A stretch of 64,000 bases of DNA from the NCBI GenBank assembly GCA_965226825.1, contig CBDDED010000003.1, positions 434,001 to 498,000 on the forward strand. Direction: 5' to 3'. This document shows positions 42,986 through 52,789 of the stretch, one piece after another (position 1 is the stretch's first letter; each line of letters starts with the position of its first letter). Source of the stretch: Io17-Chloro-G2 sp965226825. Lineage in GTDB: Bacteria; Chloroflexota; Dehalococcoidia; Lucifugimonadales; UBA3495. A program made the position numbers and the translations under genes. The notes under the pieces were generated by a model that was not told where the DNA came from, made no database searches, and saw nothing but the letters and a program-made list of their open reading frames with translations.

Positions 42986-44926
42986 TTACTTGATGGCTTC
43001 GGACAGCCCGGGAATGTGTTCAGCCCCGGCAGGCACGGTGATGGACGAACCTTCAAAATCACTGCCCACCGGTTCATGCCTCCCACCCAAACACCCGGCC
43101 AGGAACGCCTCTGTGACCGCGAAGAAGGATAGGTTGTTCTCGGGCCGGGCAAAGCCGTGCCCTTCATCGGGGTACAGCGCGTAGGTTACCGGAATGTTCT
43201 TGTCCTGCATCGCCTGAACAATCTGCTCGGACTCAGCTTGTTTGACCCGGGGGTCGTTGGCGCCCTGACCGATTAGCAGCGGCTTACTGATCCGATCGAC
43301 GTGAGTGAGCGGGGACCTCTCGGTCAAAAACGCCCGGCCCTCCTCGGTGCGGTGGTCGCCGACTCGATTGGCCCATAGCTCGACCTGCGGCTCCCAATAC
43401 GGCGGTATGGTGTTCAGCAGGGTCACCAGGTTGGACGGGCCGACTATGTCCACTCCGCAGGCAAAGGTGTCGGGCGTGAATGTCAAACCGGTCAGGGTTG
43501 CGTAGCCGCCGTAGCTACCGCCGAGGATCGCAACCCGTTGGTGATCCGCAATATTTTGCTCTATTGCCCACTGCACGGCGTCAACTAGGTCGTCGTGCAT
43601 CTTTCCGGCCCATTCCAGGTTGGCGGCGTTGACGAAATCCTTGCCGAACCCCGTGGAACCCCGGAAATTGACGCTCAGGACCGCGTATCCCCTATTGGCC
43701 AGCAGTTGGTACACCGGGTTGTATCCCCAATTGTCCCGCGCCCACGGACCGCCGTGGACCAGCAGGGCCATCGGCAGCGGGTTGGCAGGATGCCCTGGGC
43801 TGTCCCGGTCGCTATCCAGGGGAAGCATGTAGTAGCTCACTAGGTCCAACCCGTCCCTGGATTTGATGACTACCGGATGCACCTTGGCCAACGGCAGGCC
43901 CTCTAATGCTTCCCGGTTGCTGAACAAGAACTGGGCCTGCTTCCTGGTTCGGTCGTAGCGATAGTAGCGGACCGGGCCGTCGTCCAGCAGATAAGCTGCT
44001 ATCCAGAAATCATCATCCAGGGTTCGGCTTATAACCTCAATCTCGCCATCGGCGACCGTTCCCAGGTATTCCAGGTCGGCGGCTATGGAATCGTCGAGGA
44101 TTCGCCACTCCTTGCGCTGGTGGGAAAATGCGGCGGCCTGGGGGGTCTTTTCCGTGGGGTGCAGCATCGTGTCGCTGACATCCGACCGAGCGTCTTCAGC
44201 AATTACCGTTTGTTCTTGAGTATCCAGATTGATGGCGGTCAGGGCGGATGTGTCCCGCCCTCTGCTGTCGATCATGTACAGGGTGCGGCCGGCCCGGTCG
44301 AGCCCGATGGGACCGGTGTGGATGCTGTCCTCCATCGCAATCCTGGCAAACGGCTCCCAGCCGCCGTCTTCGGCCCTACTCAACAATTCGTTGCCCCCGT
44401 CGGGTGTTGGCCGCACGGCGAAACGGACGTTGAAATCCTCGTCCGTTACGAAGTCGACGAACTGGTCGTTCTCCTGCACCAGTTCCCTTTCCCCGGTGTA
44501 GATGTTCACCCGGTATATTTCGTGGAACTGGGGATTGCGGGCATTCAGCAGTACCAGCACCTCTTCGGGGTACTTGGGGCTCACCTCCTGCATACGGGCT
44601 TGCACTCCTTCGAGCGGGGTCATGTCCATAGTTCCCCCAGTGGTCAAATCAACGTGGTACAAGTGCCAGTTTTCGTCCCCGTCGCGGTCCTGGATATAAC
44701 CGATATGGTTGTTGGTGTAAGCCCATCCGTAGAACCGGATCCCACGGCCTTTGTCCGTGGTGACCGGCTTGGCGGCAGCCGGGTTGTCCGCCGGCCCGAC
44801 CCAAACGTTGAGAACGCTATCCACCGGGGCCAGATAGCTCAGGAAACGACCGTCTGGGCTGAGTTGTGGCGAGGCCTTGTCGGGGTTGCCGAAAAGGAGC
44901 TTACGGGGGATGATCTGGGTTACCAT
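42986..44926 (-). CDS. S9-family prolyl oligopeptidase-like serine peptidase
   Basis: Encodes 646 residues from ATG 44926 (GGAGGGG upstream); a longer frame to 44977 is not supported. The N-terminal beta-propeller (about 20-370) has SPQLSPDGRFLSYLAP and repeated blade motifs. The C-terminal alpha/beta hydrolase has VHGGPWARDNWGY, the nucleophile Ser471 in GGSYGGY, Asp558 in GANDPRV and His590 in DEGHGF. No signal peptide is seen, so it is probably cytosolic. It should cleave short peptides, of the acylaminoacyl-peptidase type. Confidence 0.93.
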   Translation of the reverse strand: MVTQIIPRKLLFGNPDKASPQLSPDGRFLSYLAPVDSVLNVWVGPADNPAAAKPVTTDKGRGIRFYGWAYTNNHIGYIQDRDGDENWHLYHVDLTTGGTMDMTPLEGVQARMQEVSPKYPEEVLVLLNARNPQFHEIYRVNIYTGERELVQENDQFVDFVTDEDFNVRFAVRPTPDGGNELLSRAEDGGWEPFARIAMEDSIHTGPIGLDRAGRTLYMIDSRGRDTSALTAINLDTQEQTVIAEDARSDVSDTMLHPTEKTPQAAAFSHQRKEWRILDDSIAADLEYLGTVADGEIEVISRTLDDDFWIAAYLLDDGPVRYYRYDRTRKQAQFLFSNREALEGLPLAKVHPVVIKSRDGLDLVSYYMLPLDSDRDSPGHPANPLPMALLVHGGPWARDNWGYNPVYQLLANRGYAVLSVNFRGSTGFGKDFVNAANLEWAGKMHDDLVDAVQWAIEQNIADHQRVAILGGSYGGYATLTGLTFTPDTFACGVDIVGPSNLVTLLNTIPPYWEPQVELWANRVGDHRTEEGRAFLTERSPLTHVDRISKPLLIGQGANDPRVKQAESEQIVQAMQDKNIPVTYALYPDEGHGFARPENNLSFFAVTEAFLAGCLGGRHEPVGSDFEGSSITVPAGAEHIPGLSEAIK

Positions 44927-45144
44927 GGACCACCCCTCCGGTGCGTGCTTATTTGGTTCGATTCCAGCCGCATTCAAATCCGGCCTTCAGCCTATCGTGG
45001 GGCCCCGGGTATTCCGGCCTCAATGGCAGGGTCATTATAGGTCAATATCCCAACGAATTAAGAATAACGGCTGCTCGACTCTGACAGAGTGTTCCTAAAT
45101 CCCGGGATAGTCACGAAAATCAACTGCGAAAAAGGAGTGACAAC

Positions 45145-45915
45145 ATGCGCTTGGCAGGCAAGGTTGCCTTGATATCTGGAGCCGCGGCCGGAGTTCAGGG
45201 CGAATTGATGGGATTCGGGGGCGCTGCGGCCCGACTGTTTACCCAGGAAGGCGCCAAGGTGGTGTTGACTGACATTCGGGACGAGTTAGGGCAACGCACG
45301 GCTAACGAGATCAGCGAGGCTGGAGGCGAGGCCATCTACCTCCACCTGGACGTTACCAGCGAGGCGGAATGGGTCCGCGTGGTGGAAGCCGCGGTGGCCC
45401 GTTTCGGCAGGTTGGACATCCTGGTTAACAACGCAGGCAGCGGCGCCCGCTATCGGGTTGAAGACACGTCCGAAGAGGACTGGGACGGGCAGATGAACGT
45501 GCATGCCAAGGGCGTCTTCCTGGGTACCAAGCACGCCATTCCCCAGCTGCGAAAGGTGGGCGGAGGCTCAATCATCAACGTTTCTTCAATCTATGGACTC
45601 GTGGGCAGCGAGACTTCCACTGCGTACCACGCCGCCAAGGGAGCAATTCGCCTGTTCAGCAAGTCGGCGGCGATCCAATACGCCAATGAAAACATCCGGG
45701 TGAATTCGGTGCATCCTGGGTACGCCCACACGCCCCTTACCGACCGGGGATATCAAGACCCGGATTACTTCGAAAATATCAGGTCGCGGATACCGATGGG
45801 CCGGGTGGGCAACGCCTACGACATTGCCTACGGAATGCTGTACCTCGCCTCTGACGAGTCCTCTTTCGTCACCGGGTCGGAGTTGGTCATCGACGGCGGC
45901 ACCACGGCTCAATGA
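45145..45915 (+). CDS. Short-chain dehydrogenase/reductase
   Basis: Encodes 256 residues with AAGGAG before ATG. The classical SDR pattern is complete: a glycine-rich cofactor loop (SGAAAGVQGELMGFG, longer than usual by about four residues), LVNNAGSG, catalytic Ser in INVSSIYG, Tyr and Lys in AYHAAKG, NSVHPGYAHTPL and a C-terminal FVTGSELVIDGGTTAQ. It uses NAD(P); LTDIRDE with an acidic residue favours NAD. It resembles cyclohexanol or hydroxysteroid dehydrogenases; substrate unknown. Confidence 0.93.
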   Translation: MRLAGKVALISGAAAGVQGELMGFGGAAARLFTQEGAKVVLTDIRDELGQRTANEISEAGGEAIYLHLDVTSEAEWVRVVEAAVARFGRLDILVNNAGSGARYRVEDTSEEDWDGQMNVHAKGVFLGTKHAIPQLRKVGGGSIINVSSIYGLVGSETSTAYHAAKGAIRLFSKSAAIQYANENIRVNSVHPGYAHTPLTDRGYQDPDYFENIRSRIPMGRVGNAYDIAYGMLYLASDESSFVTGSELVIDGGTTAQ

Positions 45916-45957
45916 CTGCGGCCCAATAACTGCTGCGGCCGGAGCAGCCCGTAGCCA

Positions 45958-46962
45958 CTACCGGGGGGCGCAGGCGCGAATCACGGCCATAGCTCGCTCC
46001 TTGGCTCCCGGCCCCGAGACCCGGGGAGACACTATAGGCAGGGAGATGCCGGCCTCCCGGTATTCCTGAAGGCGTTCGCGGCATCGCTCCGGCGTACCCA
46101 CCACCCCCAACTTCTCGATCAGAGCGGCAGGGACCAGGGCCATCGCTTCCTGCTGGCGGCCGGCCTGCCACTCGCGCCTGACTGTTTCCAACTCCTCCTC
46201 AAATCCAGCTTGGGCCATCAACCGCCGGTACCTCGGAAACCTTCCGGCGTAGCCGGCAATCACTGGTCTGAAAGAGTCAATCATCTGCTCCACCTCAGCC
46301 GGGCTTTCCGCCGGGCCGCAGGAGATAAGGGAGGCAACCTCCACCTGAGAAGGGTCTTTCCCCGCCCTTTCGGCGCCTGCCGCCACATGCCGTGCGGCGG
46401 TTCCGGCATGGTCCAGGGTGCACCAGGTCAGCAGGGCTCCCTGGGCGATTTCGCCGGTGGTTTCCAGCATCTTGGGAAATACGGCCGCAACGTAGATTGG
46501 AATCTCCGGGCGGTAAGGTTTAAACCACAGGTCAAAGTTTTCGATATTGATTACTTCGCCCTGGTAGGAGACCTGGCCGTCCCGGAGCAACGCCCGCACT
46601 ACATCCACCGTCTCCCGCAACCGGGGCACCGCATTGGCAAACACCATCCCATGCTCCGGTTCCACCTGCACCTTGTGGCTTGAACCCACTCCCAGGACGA
46701 ACCGGCCCTTGGAGAAATAGTCCACGCAGGCTGCGGCCATTCCTATGGTAGGAGCGCTCCGCACGAAGACGCTCGTTATGCTCGTGCCAAGGCGTATCCT
46801 CTCAGTGGCCACCGCGCAGGCGGTGAGCACGCTGAACTGGTCGCCGCCGTGGCCTTCCGCCATCCAGGCCGACTCGTAGCCCAGCTCTTCTGCCAGCTTG
46901 ACACATTCCACAACTTCATTGGGCGCCAGGCCCGCCGTGACCGCTACTCCCAATCTCTCCAT
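45958..46962 (-). CDS. Luciferase-like monooxygenase (F420/FMN, methylene-H4MPT reductase-like branch)
   Basis: Encodes 334 residues from ATG 46962 (AAGGAG nine bases upstream); TTG 46971 abuts the site and is rejected. The motifs LGVAVTAGLAPNEVVECVKLAEELGYESAWMAEGHGGD, RIRLGTSITSVFVRSAPTIGMAAACVDYFSKGRFVLGVGSS and GVVGTPERCRERLQEYREAGIS place it in the LLM superfamily, in the branch that often uses F420. It is convergent with the preceding SDR gene. Substrate unknown. Confidence 0.9.
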   Translation of the reverse strand: MERLGVAVTAGLAPNEVVECVKLAEELGYESAWMAEGHGGDQFSVLTACAVATERIRLGTSITSVFVRSAPTIGMAAACVDYFSKGRFVLGVGSSHKVQVEPEHGMVFANAVPRLRETVDVVRALLRDGQVSYQGEVINIENFDLWFKPYRPEIPIYVAAVFPKMLETTGEIAQGALLTWCTLDHAGTAARHVAAGAERAGKDPSQVEVASLISCGPAESPAEVEQMIDSFRPVIAGYAGRFPRYRRLMAQAGFEEELETVRREWQAGRQQEAMALVPAALIEKLGVVGTPERCRERLQEYREAGISLPIVSPRVSGPGAKERAMAVIRACAPR

Positions 46963-47235
46963 GGCAAACAACTCCTTGAGCGGCTTTCATTCGCGCCCGT
47001 TGAATCCGGGCTTGTGAAGATTCAGGACCGGCGAGTCTGGAAACCCCTCCGGTTTCCTGCTTCTCATCAATTTGATACTCTATCAGAAACGTCAGCCAGA
47101 AACGCTAGGCTAAGGCCTAGGAACACTGAAGTAAGTGTTATCCAGTCGCCGGGGACGCAGGGCCGGACCGATGCGTTGTTCACCGGCAAGCCAACAGCCG
47201 AATGACTAGACCAGGGCGGTCAAGGGGGACGACGC

Positions 47236-47853
47236 GTGACCACCGAAAAGTGGAACTTGAAGGGCGGCTACTTTGAGAATTGCAATTGCCAGATTTTGTG
47301 TCCCTGCGTAGTGCCGGGACCACCCTTGGAACCGACCGAAGGCCATTGCGACGTTGGGTTAGCCTTCCACGTGGACCAGGGCGATTACAACGGCGTTTCT
47401 CTGGACGGGCTCAACTTTGTCATAGCCGCCCACACTCCCGGAATCATGGGCCACGGCGGTTGGACCACGGCGTTCTACGTCGACGAGCGGGCCAACGACG
47501 ATCAACGGCGGGCCTTGGGAAGAATTCTGTCGGGAGAAATTGGCGGGCCTATGGCCGCCTGGATGAGCCTGACCGCCAATATGCTGGGAATCACATACGC
47601 AGCGATTGACTATCAGGAGGAAGGAATGGACCGCCGGGCCTCAATCCCAGGTGTCATGGACTTCCATGTAAGGGGAATCCGCGCCAGTCGCCGCCGCCGG
47701 TCGCCTCTCCGGTTGACTAACACCGGCCACCCGGTGAGCTCTACCCTGGCGTTGGCCCGGGGCATCGACAGCACCTACACCGATCACGGCATGGAGTGGG
47801 ACAACACCGGGCGAAACGCCCACTACGCCAAATTCAGTTGGTCCTGGCCCTGA
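47236..47853 (+). CDS. DUF1326 family protein
   Basis: Encodes 205 residues from GTG 47236 (AGGGGGA six bases upstream). The DUF1326 mark is the N-terminal GGYFENCNCQILCPCVV with a conserved CxC and CPC pattern, possibly a metal or redox site. A glycine-rich HTPGIMGHGGWTTAFYVDERA and ALGRILSGEIGGPM follow. No function is established for this family. Confidence 0.85.
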   Translation: MTTEKWNLKGGYFENCNCQILCPCVVPGPPLEPTEGHCDVGLAFHVDQGDYNGVSLDGLNFVIAAHTPGIMGHGGWTTAFYVDERANDDQRRALGRILSGEIGGPMAAWMSLTANMLGITYAAIDYQEEGMDRRASIPGVMDFHVRGIRASRRRRSPLRLTNTGHPVSSTLALARGIDSTYTDHGMEWDNTGRNAHYAKFSWSWP

Positions 47854-47905
47854 GCAGTGTTGGACCGCACCGGATTAATCATTTGAGGCGGTCTGTTAAC
47901 GAGCC

Positions 47906-48871
47906 CTAGCGGGCCGGAAACCGCGCCGTCAGAATATCGATTATCAAGCGGGCCGCAACCTGCGCGGTGATCTCCGAGGAATCATAGGGCGGAGCCACTT
48001 CCACCATGTCGAATCCAACCAGATTGTTCCTGGCCACCAACTCCACCAAACACTCGCTCAGTTCCTGGTAGCCGAGGCCGCCCACTTCCGGTGTTCCGGT
48101 CCCCGGCGCCTGGCTGGGGTCCATCACGTCAATATCAAATGTGATGTACAGGTTTTCACCCCTGGGAATCAGGTCGACTACCGCCCGCGGGCCCAACCGG
48201 CGGAAATGCCCGGTGGTGATTATCAGGTTGCCGTCTGCCTGTGACTCCTCGTAGGGCTTGCGGCGGGCCCGGCGAATGCCCACCGAGGTAATGTGATTGA
48301 CGAAGGGCAACTCCCGGCAGCGGCGGATGGGACTGCCATGTGTGTGGAACACCCCCTGAACGTCATGGCTGTAGTCCATGTGGGCGTCAAAATGGACCAG
48401 GTTCAATGGGGAGAACTTGCTCAAGCCTCGGACCGCCGGGAAAGTGATTGCGTGGTCACCGCCCACGATCACGGGCAGTGCGCCCCGCGCAGCGACTTTC
48501 TCGACGGCTTGGCTGAGTTTGTCAAAATTGCCGGTCACGTCCGAGGGGACTACGGTGATATTGCCGCAGTCGGCCATGGTCACGCCCTTCAACAACTCGC
48601 CCCCGGCATCGATGTCAAAGAATCCTTCGGCCTCGGCCTGTGCGCCCAGGGGGTCCGAGTAGGAATAAGCCCTGGGGGCGTCCCGGATGGCGTCGGGCCC
48701 GAACCGCGCCCCCGGCCTGCCGAAGGTGCCCTGATCGAAAGGCACCCCGATGAAGGCGACCCTGGCGTCCAATTGTTCCAGGTCATCGCATAGCGGAGCT
48801 TTGAAAAAACTCCGGGGTTGTGCCCGGATTATGGGCCACTGGTCCTGGTCGCCGGTGTTGGGAGTCGCCAT
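47906..48871 (-). CDS. speB: Agmatinase/arginase-family ureohydrolase
   Basis: Encodes 321 residues. The binuclear manganese ligands are visible in GGDHAITFP, HFDAHMDYSHD and TFDIDVMDPSQAPGTGTPE. Family members hydrolyse agmatine, arginine, guanidinobutyrate or formiminoglutamate, releasing urea or formamide. The sequence resembles agmatinases, but substrate loops are not diagnostic by eye; no polyamine gene is adjacent. The ribosome site is weak. Confidence 0.9.
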   Translation of the reverse strand: MATPNTGDQDQWPIIRAQPRSFFKAPLCDDLEQLDARVAFIGVPFDQGTFGRPGARFGPDAIRDAPRAYSYSDPLGAQAEAEGFFDIDAGGELLKGVTMADCGNITVVPSDVTGNFDKLSQAVEKVAARGALPVIVGGDHAITFPAVRGLSKFSPLNLVHFDAHMDYSHDVQGVFHTHGSPIRRCRELPFVNHITSVGIRRARRKPYEESQADGNLIITTGHFRRLGPRAVVDLIPRGENLYITFDIDVMDPSQAPGTGTPEVGGLGYQELSECLVELVARNNLVGFDMVEVAPPYDSSEITAQVAARLIIDILTARFPAR

Positions 48872-49084
48872 GTTTTTGTCCGTCGGGCTGGATGATTGGG
48901 AGCGGCTAATAGGCGCTTATGACGATGATACAACTCGGGACCGGGCTGCGCTATCCAGACTCCCGCGTCGTCGTTCCGGCGGTTTGAGTTGGTGCGCCTT
49001 CCACAGGTTTGTATAATTGCTGGGATGAATAGAAGAACGTTTGGAAATTGGTGCTAGGATTTCTCAGGGGAATGGAGGTAAACC

Positions 49085-50632
49085 ATGAAGTACGACGTTA
49101 TCGTGGTGGGGGGCGGCTCCGCGGGCTGCACCATCGCCAGTCGTCTGTCGGAAGACCCGGGGCGTTCGGTGCTGCTCCTGGAGGCCGGCCCGGACTACCC
49201 GGAATTTGAGCAATTGCCGGAGGACCTTAAGCAAGGCAACAATGTGTGGCTGTCGGCCTACGGTCCCCACAACTGGGGGTACACGGCCCAAATAACGCCG
49301 GAGCAGACCGAGCTGGTCATCCCCAGGGGAAAGGCCACGGGCGGCTCCAGCGCGGTGAACGGCCAGGTGCTGTTCCGGGGTATCCCCGAGGACTACGACC
49401 GTTGGGCGGAGTGGGGCAACGACGAATGGGGGTTCACTAGTGTGCTGCCGTACTTCAACAAGTTGGAGACAGACCTGGACTTTGGCGGCGGCGACTTCCA
49501 TGGCTCAGAAGGGCCGGTGCCGGTGCGCCGTTCGCCGCGCAGCGAGTGGATGCCCCACGCCCTGGCCTTCGAGCAGGCCTGTGTCGCCGAGGGCTATCCC
49601 ATCGACGAGGACCAGAACCATCCCGAGTCCACGGGCGTTTCGCCACGGGCGCGCAACACCATCGACGGGGTCCGGATGAGCATGGCCTTGACCTACCTGG
49701 ACCTGGCCCGCCACCGTTTGAACCTGACCGTCAGGGGCGGCATCACGGCGCGGCGGATCCTGTTCCAGGGAAAGCGTGCGGTGGGGGTTGAAGCCGAAAG
49801 CGGCGGCGAGGTCTTCACGGTTGAGGCCGACCAGATTGTCGTAAGCAGCGGGGCAATTGCCTCGCCCCAGCTTCTGATGCTCTCCGGCGTGGGGCCGGCG
49901 GAGCATCTCAGGAGCTTCGGCATTGAGGTGGTTCAGGAACTGCCTGGCGTGGGCCAGAATCTGCGCGACCACCCGGCTGCCTCGGCCATCTACTACGCCA
50001 CGGGGGAGAAGCCCGACGTGCAAGCCCCGGTGATTCAAGTGGGGCTGCGCTATACAGTAGAGGGATCGGACCTGCGCAACGACATGCAACTCAGCCCCAT
50101 GCTGATGACCAGCGAGCACCGCCCGGCCCACGTGGTCATCGACGAGGACCGGAACTACATCGGAATCAGCGCCAGCTTACAGTTGGCCTTGGGTAAGGGC
50201 GAGTTGACCCTGCAGTCGACCGACCCTCACGTACAGCCCCTGCTGAATTATAATTACTACCAGGAGGAAGAAGACCTGCGGCGCATGAGGGAGGCAATAC
50301 GTCTCGGCGTCCGCATGGCCGATCAACCCGGTTTCTCTGAAATTCTGCTGGAGCGGATTATGCCGACCGACGAGGAGTTGGAGTCGGACGAGGCGCTGAA
50401 CGACTGGCTCAGGCGCAACTCTGGCACGTCCCACCATGTGTCCGGTACCTGCAAGATGGGCCCCGACTCCGACCCAATGGCCGTGGTTGACCAGTTCCTG
50501 AAGGTAAAAGGACTGGAGGGTCTCAGGGTGGCCGACGCTTCGGTAATGCCGGATTGCATCCGCGCCAACACCAACGCCACCACCATCATGATCGGAGAAA
50601 AGCTTTCAGACTACATCAAGGAAGGCCGTTAG
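49085..50632 (+). CDS. GMC-family FAD oxidoreductase (choline dehydrogenase-like)
   Basis: Encodes 515 residues; GGAGG precedes ATG. The FAD-binding N-terminus reads VIVVGGGSAGCTIASRLSED followed by LLLEAGPDYP. PROSITE-type GMC signatures include RGKATGGSSAVNGQVLFRG and GAIASPQLLMLSGVGP. The catalytic His lies in SHHVSGTCKMG, and the terminal NTNATTIMIGEKLSDYI is present. It oxidises an alcohol group; the substrate could be a polyol or another alcohol, and choline is not assured. The following gene is an alpha/beta hydrolase, 136 bases on. Confidence 0.94.
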   Translation: MKYDVIVVGGGSAGCTIASRLSEDPGRSVLLLEAGPDYPEFEQLPEDLKQGNNVWLSAYGPHNWGYTAQITPEQTELVIPRGKATGGSSAVNGQVLFRGIPEDYDRWAEWGNDEWGFTSVLPYFNKLETDLDFGGGDFHGSEGPVPVRRSPRSEWMPHALAFEQACVAEGYPIDEDQNHPESTGVSPRARNTIDGVRMSMALTYLDLARHRLNLTVRGGITARRILFQGKRAVGVEAESGGEVFTVEADQIVVSSGAIASPQLLMLSGVGPAEHLRSFGIEVVQELPGVGQNLRDHPAASAIYYATGEKPDVQAPVIQVGLRYTVEGSDLRNDMQLSPMLMTSEHRPAHVVIDEDRNYIGISASLQLALGKGELTLQSTDPHVQPLLNYNYYQEEEDLRRMREAIRLGVRMADQPGFSEILLERIMPTDEELESDEALNDWLRRNSGTSHHVSGTCKMGPDSDPMAVVDQFLKVKGLEGLRVADASVMPDCIRANTNATTIMIGEKLSDYIKEGR

Positions 50633-50768
50633 AGGTTGGGAGAAACTCAGGGGCTTCGCGTCCTATGCGTCGAACAACCCCCCAACACGGTGTTCCAGGG
50701 GTCAATCCACCCCAACGTTGAAATAGCTTATAACGACAAATGCCTGGCTGGGCGACAGGAGAAGTCTC

Positions 50769-51596
50769 TTGCAAGTAAAAGAGAAGCAGTACACCGAGCA
50801 TCGGATGCGGGTCAACGGCATCAATATCCACTACACCGACTGGGGAAACCCCCACCTGCCCCACATGTTCCTAGCCCATGGTGCGGTGGCCAATGCGCTG
50901 TACTGGGACCTGACCGCTCCCGCTTTCCGCGACCAGTACCACATCGTGGCGGTCACGGCGCGCGGCAGGGGAAAGAGCGACTATGACCCCAATGGGTGCT
51001 ACGAGACAAGGGACTACGTGCAAGACTTTCACGAGTTGACCACCGGCCTGGGCATGGACAAGCTCACCTACTTGGGCCAGTCTATGGGCGGCAAAATCGG
51101 GATGACCTACGCCCCGACCTACCCGAAGCAGGTGGAACGCATGGTCCTGGTGGACGTGGGCGCTGAATCCACCGGCGCTCCTTCCGGCAACCCCATGGAA
51201 AGCCGCCCTGAAGTGTTCTACTCCCCTGGAGAGATAGAGACCTGGCTCAGGCAGTTCGACCGCTTCTCCCGGCTGGGCCGCGAGGCCATGGACATAGTGG
51301 TCCACACCGGCTTCCAGCAACTGGTTAACGAGCAGTGGGTCTCCTCCATCGCCCACCCATTGGTTTACGGGCCCAGGCCGGCGTCGCCGCCGGTATATGA
51401 CGTTCTGGCCGGGGTACAGTGCCCCACATTGCTGATTCATTGCTTGCTCAGCGACTTGATGGGCGCTGAAATAGCGGCCAAGACCCGCGACGCAATTCCC
51501 AATTGCCAACTGGTCCAACTGGATTCGGGCCACCTGCCCCACCTGGAGCGGCCGGAGGAGTTCATCAAGACCGTCAAGCAGTTCCTCGGGGGCTGA
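50769..51596 (+). CDS. Alpha/beta hydrolase
   Basis: Encodes 275 residues. TTG 50769 is taken because AGGAG lies seven bases upstream and the next in-frame ATG is 13 codons in. The fold is shown by FLAHGAVANALYWD, the elbow GQSMGGK with the nucleophile Ser, and DSGHLPHLERPEEF with the catalytic His. The acid is probably in LLSDLMG. It resembles haloalkane dehalogenase/epoxide hydrolase-like or C-C hydrolases. Substrate unknown. Confidence 0.88.
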   Translation: MQVKEKQYTEHRMRVNGINIHYTDWGNPHLPHMFLAHGAVANALYWDLTAPAFRDQYHIVAVTARGRGKSDYDPNGCYETRDYVQDFHELTTGLGMDKLTYLGQSMGGKIGMTYAPTYPKQVERMVLVDVGAESTGAPSGNPMESRPEVFYSPGEIETWLRQFDRFSRLGREAMDIVVHTGFQQLVNEQWVSSIAHPLVYGPRPASPPVYDVLAGVQCPTLLIHCLLSDLMGAEIAAKTRDAIPNCQLVQLDSGHLPHLERPEEFIKTVKQFLGG

Positions 51597-51815
51597 GATA
51601 CCCTGACACCGGGCAGGGCCGCAGTCACCCCCGCCCTGTCCGCCGCCGCGGTGTTAGCGACATGACGCTCACCGGGCCTGGCGCGTCGGCTGGCGGCTTT
51701 CTTGTGTTGACCCGGGTCAGAGTCTATACGAAGTTGCCAGTGATAACGCCGGATATCCTGGTAATGGGGAAGCCTTGGCAGTCGTCCCGGCACAAGAAAA
51801 CGGAGGTTTGCACTT

Positions 51816-52292
51816 ATGGAAGTAGAGTGGATGAACCACACCGGGTTTGTGGTCAGCGATATGGAACGTTCGCGCGCCTTCTACCGTGACCTGTTGGGGC
51901 TTCAAGAGGAACGGGACCAAATCTTGGAAGGGGAGTTCATCTCCGAGCTAGTGGGCTATCCCGATGCCAGGCTGCACATCGTGTATTTGGGTCCGGGAGA
52001 CATGCGCCACTCGGTGGAGTTGATCCAGTACCTCAACCCGCCCGGCGACGCAGTCACACTCCCCCAGCGCCACCAAGTGGGGGCCACTCACCTGGGGGTG
52101 ATAGTGGACGACCTGGACTCCTTTTACCAGGAGCTTTCGGCCAAGGGAGTCAGGTTCGTCAGCCCCCCGGCGGTACGCCCCGGCGCCGTCTACCCTATGG
52201 CCCGGAAGGGTTGCTACATGCAAGACCCCGACGGAAACTGGCTGGAACTTTTGGAACGGCCTCCCGCCGACGCCGGTGTGGCCCAGCCATAA
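51816..52292 (+). CDS. VOC family protein (glyoxalase I/methylmalonyl-CoA epimerase-like)
   Basis: Encodes 158 residues with GGAGG nine bases before ATG. It shows the full metal-ligand set of active VOC enzymes: His in WMNHTGFVV, Glu in HSVELIQY, His in GATHLGVIV and Glu in DGNWLELLE. It could be a glyoxalase-like lyase, an epimerase or a dioxygenase. Its 3' end lies inside a 47-base tandem duplication, the first copy of which contains the stop codon. Confidence 0.9.
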   Translation: MEVEWMNHTGFVVSDMERSRAFYRDLLGLQEERDQILEGEFISELVGYPDARLHIVYLGPGDMRHSVELIQYLNPPGDAVTLPQRHQVGATHLGVIVDDLDSFYQELSAKGVRFVSPPAVRPGAVYPMARKGCYMQDPDGNWLELLERPPADAGVAQP

Positions 52293-52366
52293 GTGCGGGT
52301 CGTCGCCTGCGCCACGGTACCGGTGTGGCCCAGCCATAAGTGCGGGTCGTCGCCTGCGCCAGGGTA
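52273..52366. repeat. Tandem duplication of a 47-base unit at the end of the VOC gene
   Basis: Copies at 52273-52319 and 52320-52366 differ at one base (CCACGG against CCAGGG). The first copy includes the last codons and stop of the VOC gene. The near identity points to a recent event. Confidence 0.93.
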
Positions 52367-52606
52367 ACTGTCCAGAGTCGATGGGTGAACATCTCAGGGG
52401 GCGGCCGTCTTTCGTCATACCCAACAAACCTGAACAATCGCTCCCCTCAACTGCTCTGACAGCCCGAACAATGCCCTGGCTGACATCCGCCCCTTGCCAG
52501 CCCGCGCCGCCCCTATCTACCATGATGCCCGACCATCAGCCGCCTGGCGATGGAGTGTTGGCGCAGGCAGCCATGCTCCCGGACTCCGCCGGAACTAAAT
52601 GGCAAC

Positions 52607-52734
52607 AAATGGCACTGTTTACAAAAAATCGTATCTGGGACGATGCCACTAGCTACAAAAAATCGGTGAAAAATGGCGTGGTTTGTGCAAAAGCCTGCAA
52701 AAACCCGATTTTCCCTGGGCAAACAGCGCCATTT
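52607..52734. repeat. MITE-like element, copy 1, with 14-base terminal inverted repeats
   Basis: Begins AAATGGCACTGTTT (52607-52620) and ends AAACAGCGCCATTT (52721-52734), complementary at 13 of 14 positions. The interior is AT-richer than the flanks. Copy 2 lies exactly 183 bases downstream, and similarity also runs upstream into a shared flank from GGAACT (52591). Confidence 0.8.
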
Positions 52735-52789
52735 TCAGGAAACGCTCCGGCCCTTACCAACGGTCCGGCGACCGGAACTAAATGGCAAC

